Below, piece after piece: positions 5,911 through 6,178 of a stretch of 6,178 nucleotides of DNA. Source of the stretch: an uncultured Ruminococcus sp. GTDB taxonomy: Bacteria; Bacillota; Clostridia; Oscillospirales; Ruminococcaceae. The notes under the pieces were generated by a model. That model saw only the letters and a list, made by a program, of their open reading frames with translations, had not been told where the DNA came from and did no database searches. The stretch's first letter is position 1; every line of letters begins with the position of its first letter. The position numbers and the translations under genes were made by a program. Location: the NCBI GenBank assembly GCA_937902395.1, contig CALGTV010000015.1:1-6178 (forward strand). The letters are read 5' to 3'.

Positions 5911-5931
5911 AATGCGTAATGCGTAATTATA
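5911..5931. repeat. Heptamer tandem repeat, block 3
   Basis: AATGCGT occurs twice in tandem (5911-5917, 5918-5924), followed by AATTATA, which keeps the AAT start of the unit. The period is again 7 bp, with a unit sequence unlike blocks 1 and 2 except for the leading AAT shared with block 2. Confidence 0.65.
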
Positions 5932-5933
5932 TG

Positions 5934-5964
5934 GGCGGCATTCTTAACGAGTGCCGTCTTTTTT
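5934..5964 (+). terminator. Rho-independent terminator of the DUF4317-CLC operon
   Basis: GGCGGCATTC (5934-5943) pairs with GAGTGCCGTC (5949-5958), ten pairs including two G-U, around the loop TTAAC. Six T follow (5959-5964). It lies 117 nt after the CLC stop, with the heptamer repeat blocks in between, and ends the plus-strand operon. Confidence 0.9.
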
Positions 5965-5980
5965 ATGTATGCTGATTTTT

Positions 5981-6013
5981 TTGTAGGGACACAGCGTGCT
6001 GTGTCCGCAATTT
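5981..6013 (+). repeat. Small palindromic intergenic repeat, copy B
   Basis: GGACACAGC (5987-5995) and GCTGTGTCC (5998-6006) form a perfect 9-bp palindrome with a GT centre. TTGTAG precedes it and GCAATTT follows, the same outer frame as copy A at 2074-2105, yet the palindrome sequence is different. There is no T-run after the stem. Confidence 0.82.
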
Positions 6014-6054
6014 AGGTATGGAATTTGCGATAATTATTCATCACCGTTACATTA

Positions 6055-6088
6055 TTTAACGGTCACGGCACGCCGTGACCCTACAAAA
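6055..6088 (-). repeat. Small palindromic intergenic repeat, copy C, inverted
   Basis: Read on the minus strand, TTTTGTAG is followed by GGTCACGGC (arm at 6072-6080), a GT centre, GCCGTGACC (arm at 6061-6069) and GTTAAAT. Arm length and GT centre match copy B, while the arm sequence differs at several positions. On the plus strand ACCGTTA (6043-6049) can alternatively pair with TAACGGT (6057-6063), which overlaps the left arm, so two exclusive hairpins are possible. Confidence 0.8.
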
Positions 6089-6110
6089 TGGCTATATATC
6101 ATAATTTTGC

Positions 6111-6123
6111 GTAGGGGCGGATA
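6111..6123 (+). repeat. Truncated palindromic repeat, left half of an A-type copy
   Basis: GTAGGGGCGGATA is identical to the left half of copy A (2076-2088), but the complementary right arm is absent and unrelated sequence follows. TGGCTAT (6089-6095) and ATAGCCA (6131-6137) flank it as a 7-bp inverted repeat. Confidence 0.65.
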
Positions 6124-6152
6124 ACGTAGAATAGCCAATAAGATAATTTTAA

Positions 6153-6178
6153 GGGGACGCTCTCTCTTACAGAGCGTC
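6153..6178 (+). repeat. Hairpin repeat, copy 2, cut by window end
   Basis: GACGCTCT (6156-6163) pairs with AGAGCGTC (6171-6178) around a 7-nt loop, and the stem very likely continues past the window end. It is an inverted copy of the element at 75-102, with one loop difference and one extra G before the stem. Confidence 0.75.

Larger units (their letters stand above)
5817..6178. other. Repeat-rich intergenic region, 362 bp, no gene seen
   Basis: The tail of the window holds three heptamer-phased repeat blocks (5824-5931), a terminator (5934-5964), two intact palindromic repeats (5981-6013, 6055-6088), one truncated one (6111-6123) and a hairpin repeat cut by the window end (6153-6178). I see no open frame with coding character on either strand. 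The density of repeats suggests an insertion hot spot behind the operon. Confidence 0.75.

Noticed and set aside
5824..5931. CRISPR array
   Set aside because: Units are 7 bp and contiguous, without spacers; no cas genes nearby.

Overview
The window looks like a chromosomal segment from an anaerobic Firmicute of the Ruminococcus/Oscillospiraceae type. This is inferred from protein style (a DUF4317 protein, a DUF2975/YozG-type pair, a bacterial beta-CASP hydrolase), AGGAGG ribosome sites, sigma-A promoters with 17-bp spacers, and many small palindromic intergenic repeats. No species can be fixed from the sequence alone.

Layout from left to right. Positions 1-180 hold two adjacent perfect hairpins and a rho-independent terminator pointing right, with no gene. 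A minus-strand gene (189-1787) encodes a 532-residue MBL-fold/beta-CASP RNA-processing-type hydrolase with its own promoter at 1862-1890. A 550-bp divergent intergenic region (1788-2338) carries a palindromic repeat, a perfect 14-bp inverted repeat touching a consensus promoter, and a long 5' leader hairpin. That leader precedes a two-gene operon: a four-helix DUF2975 membrane protein (2339-2824) and a 72-residue Cro/C1-type regulator (2836-3054). A 333-bp gap holds a degenerate copy of the palindromic repeat and two tandem promoters. These drive a second two-gene operon: a soluble DUF4317 protein of unknown function (3388-4554) and a CLC-type anion channel/antiporter (4560-5816), separated by 5 bp and probably translationally coupled. 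The last 362 bases contain three blocks of 7-bp-period tandem repeats, the operon terminator (5934-5964), two intact palindromic repeats, one truncated one, and an inverted copy of the hairpin found at the left end.

How the parts relate. The three transcription units look functionally separate: RNA metabolism, a small membrane-protein/regulator module, and an anion transporter paired with an uncharacterised partner. The genes belong to recognisable families. The less ordinary material is non-coding: a family of small palindromes whose arms differ in sequence but stay fully complementary, heptamer-phased repeats of three unrelated sequences side by side, and a structured leader plus possible operator in front of the DUF2975 operon. 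The CLC protein has the GGE-x-x-P signature I associate with fluoride-type CLCs, but not the Met and Thr I recall from that group at two pore positions.
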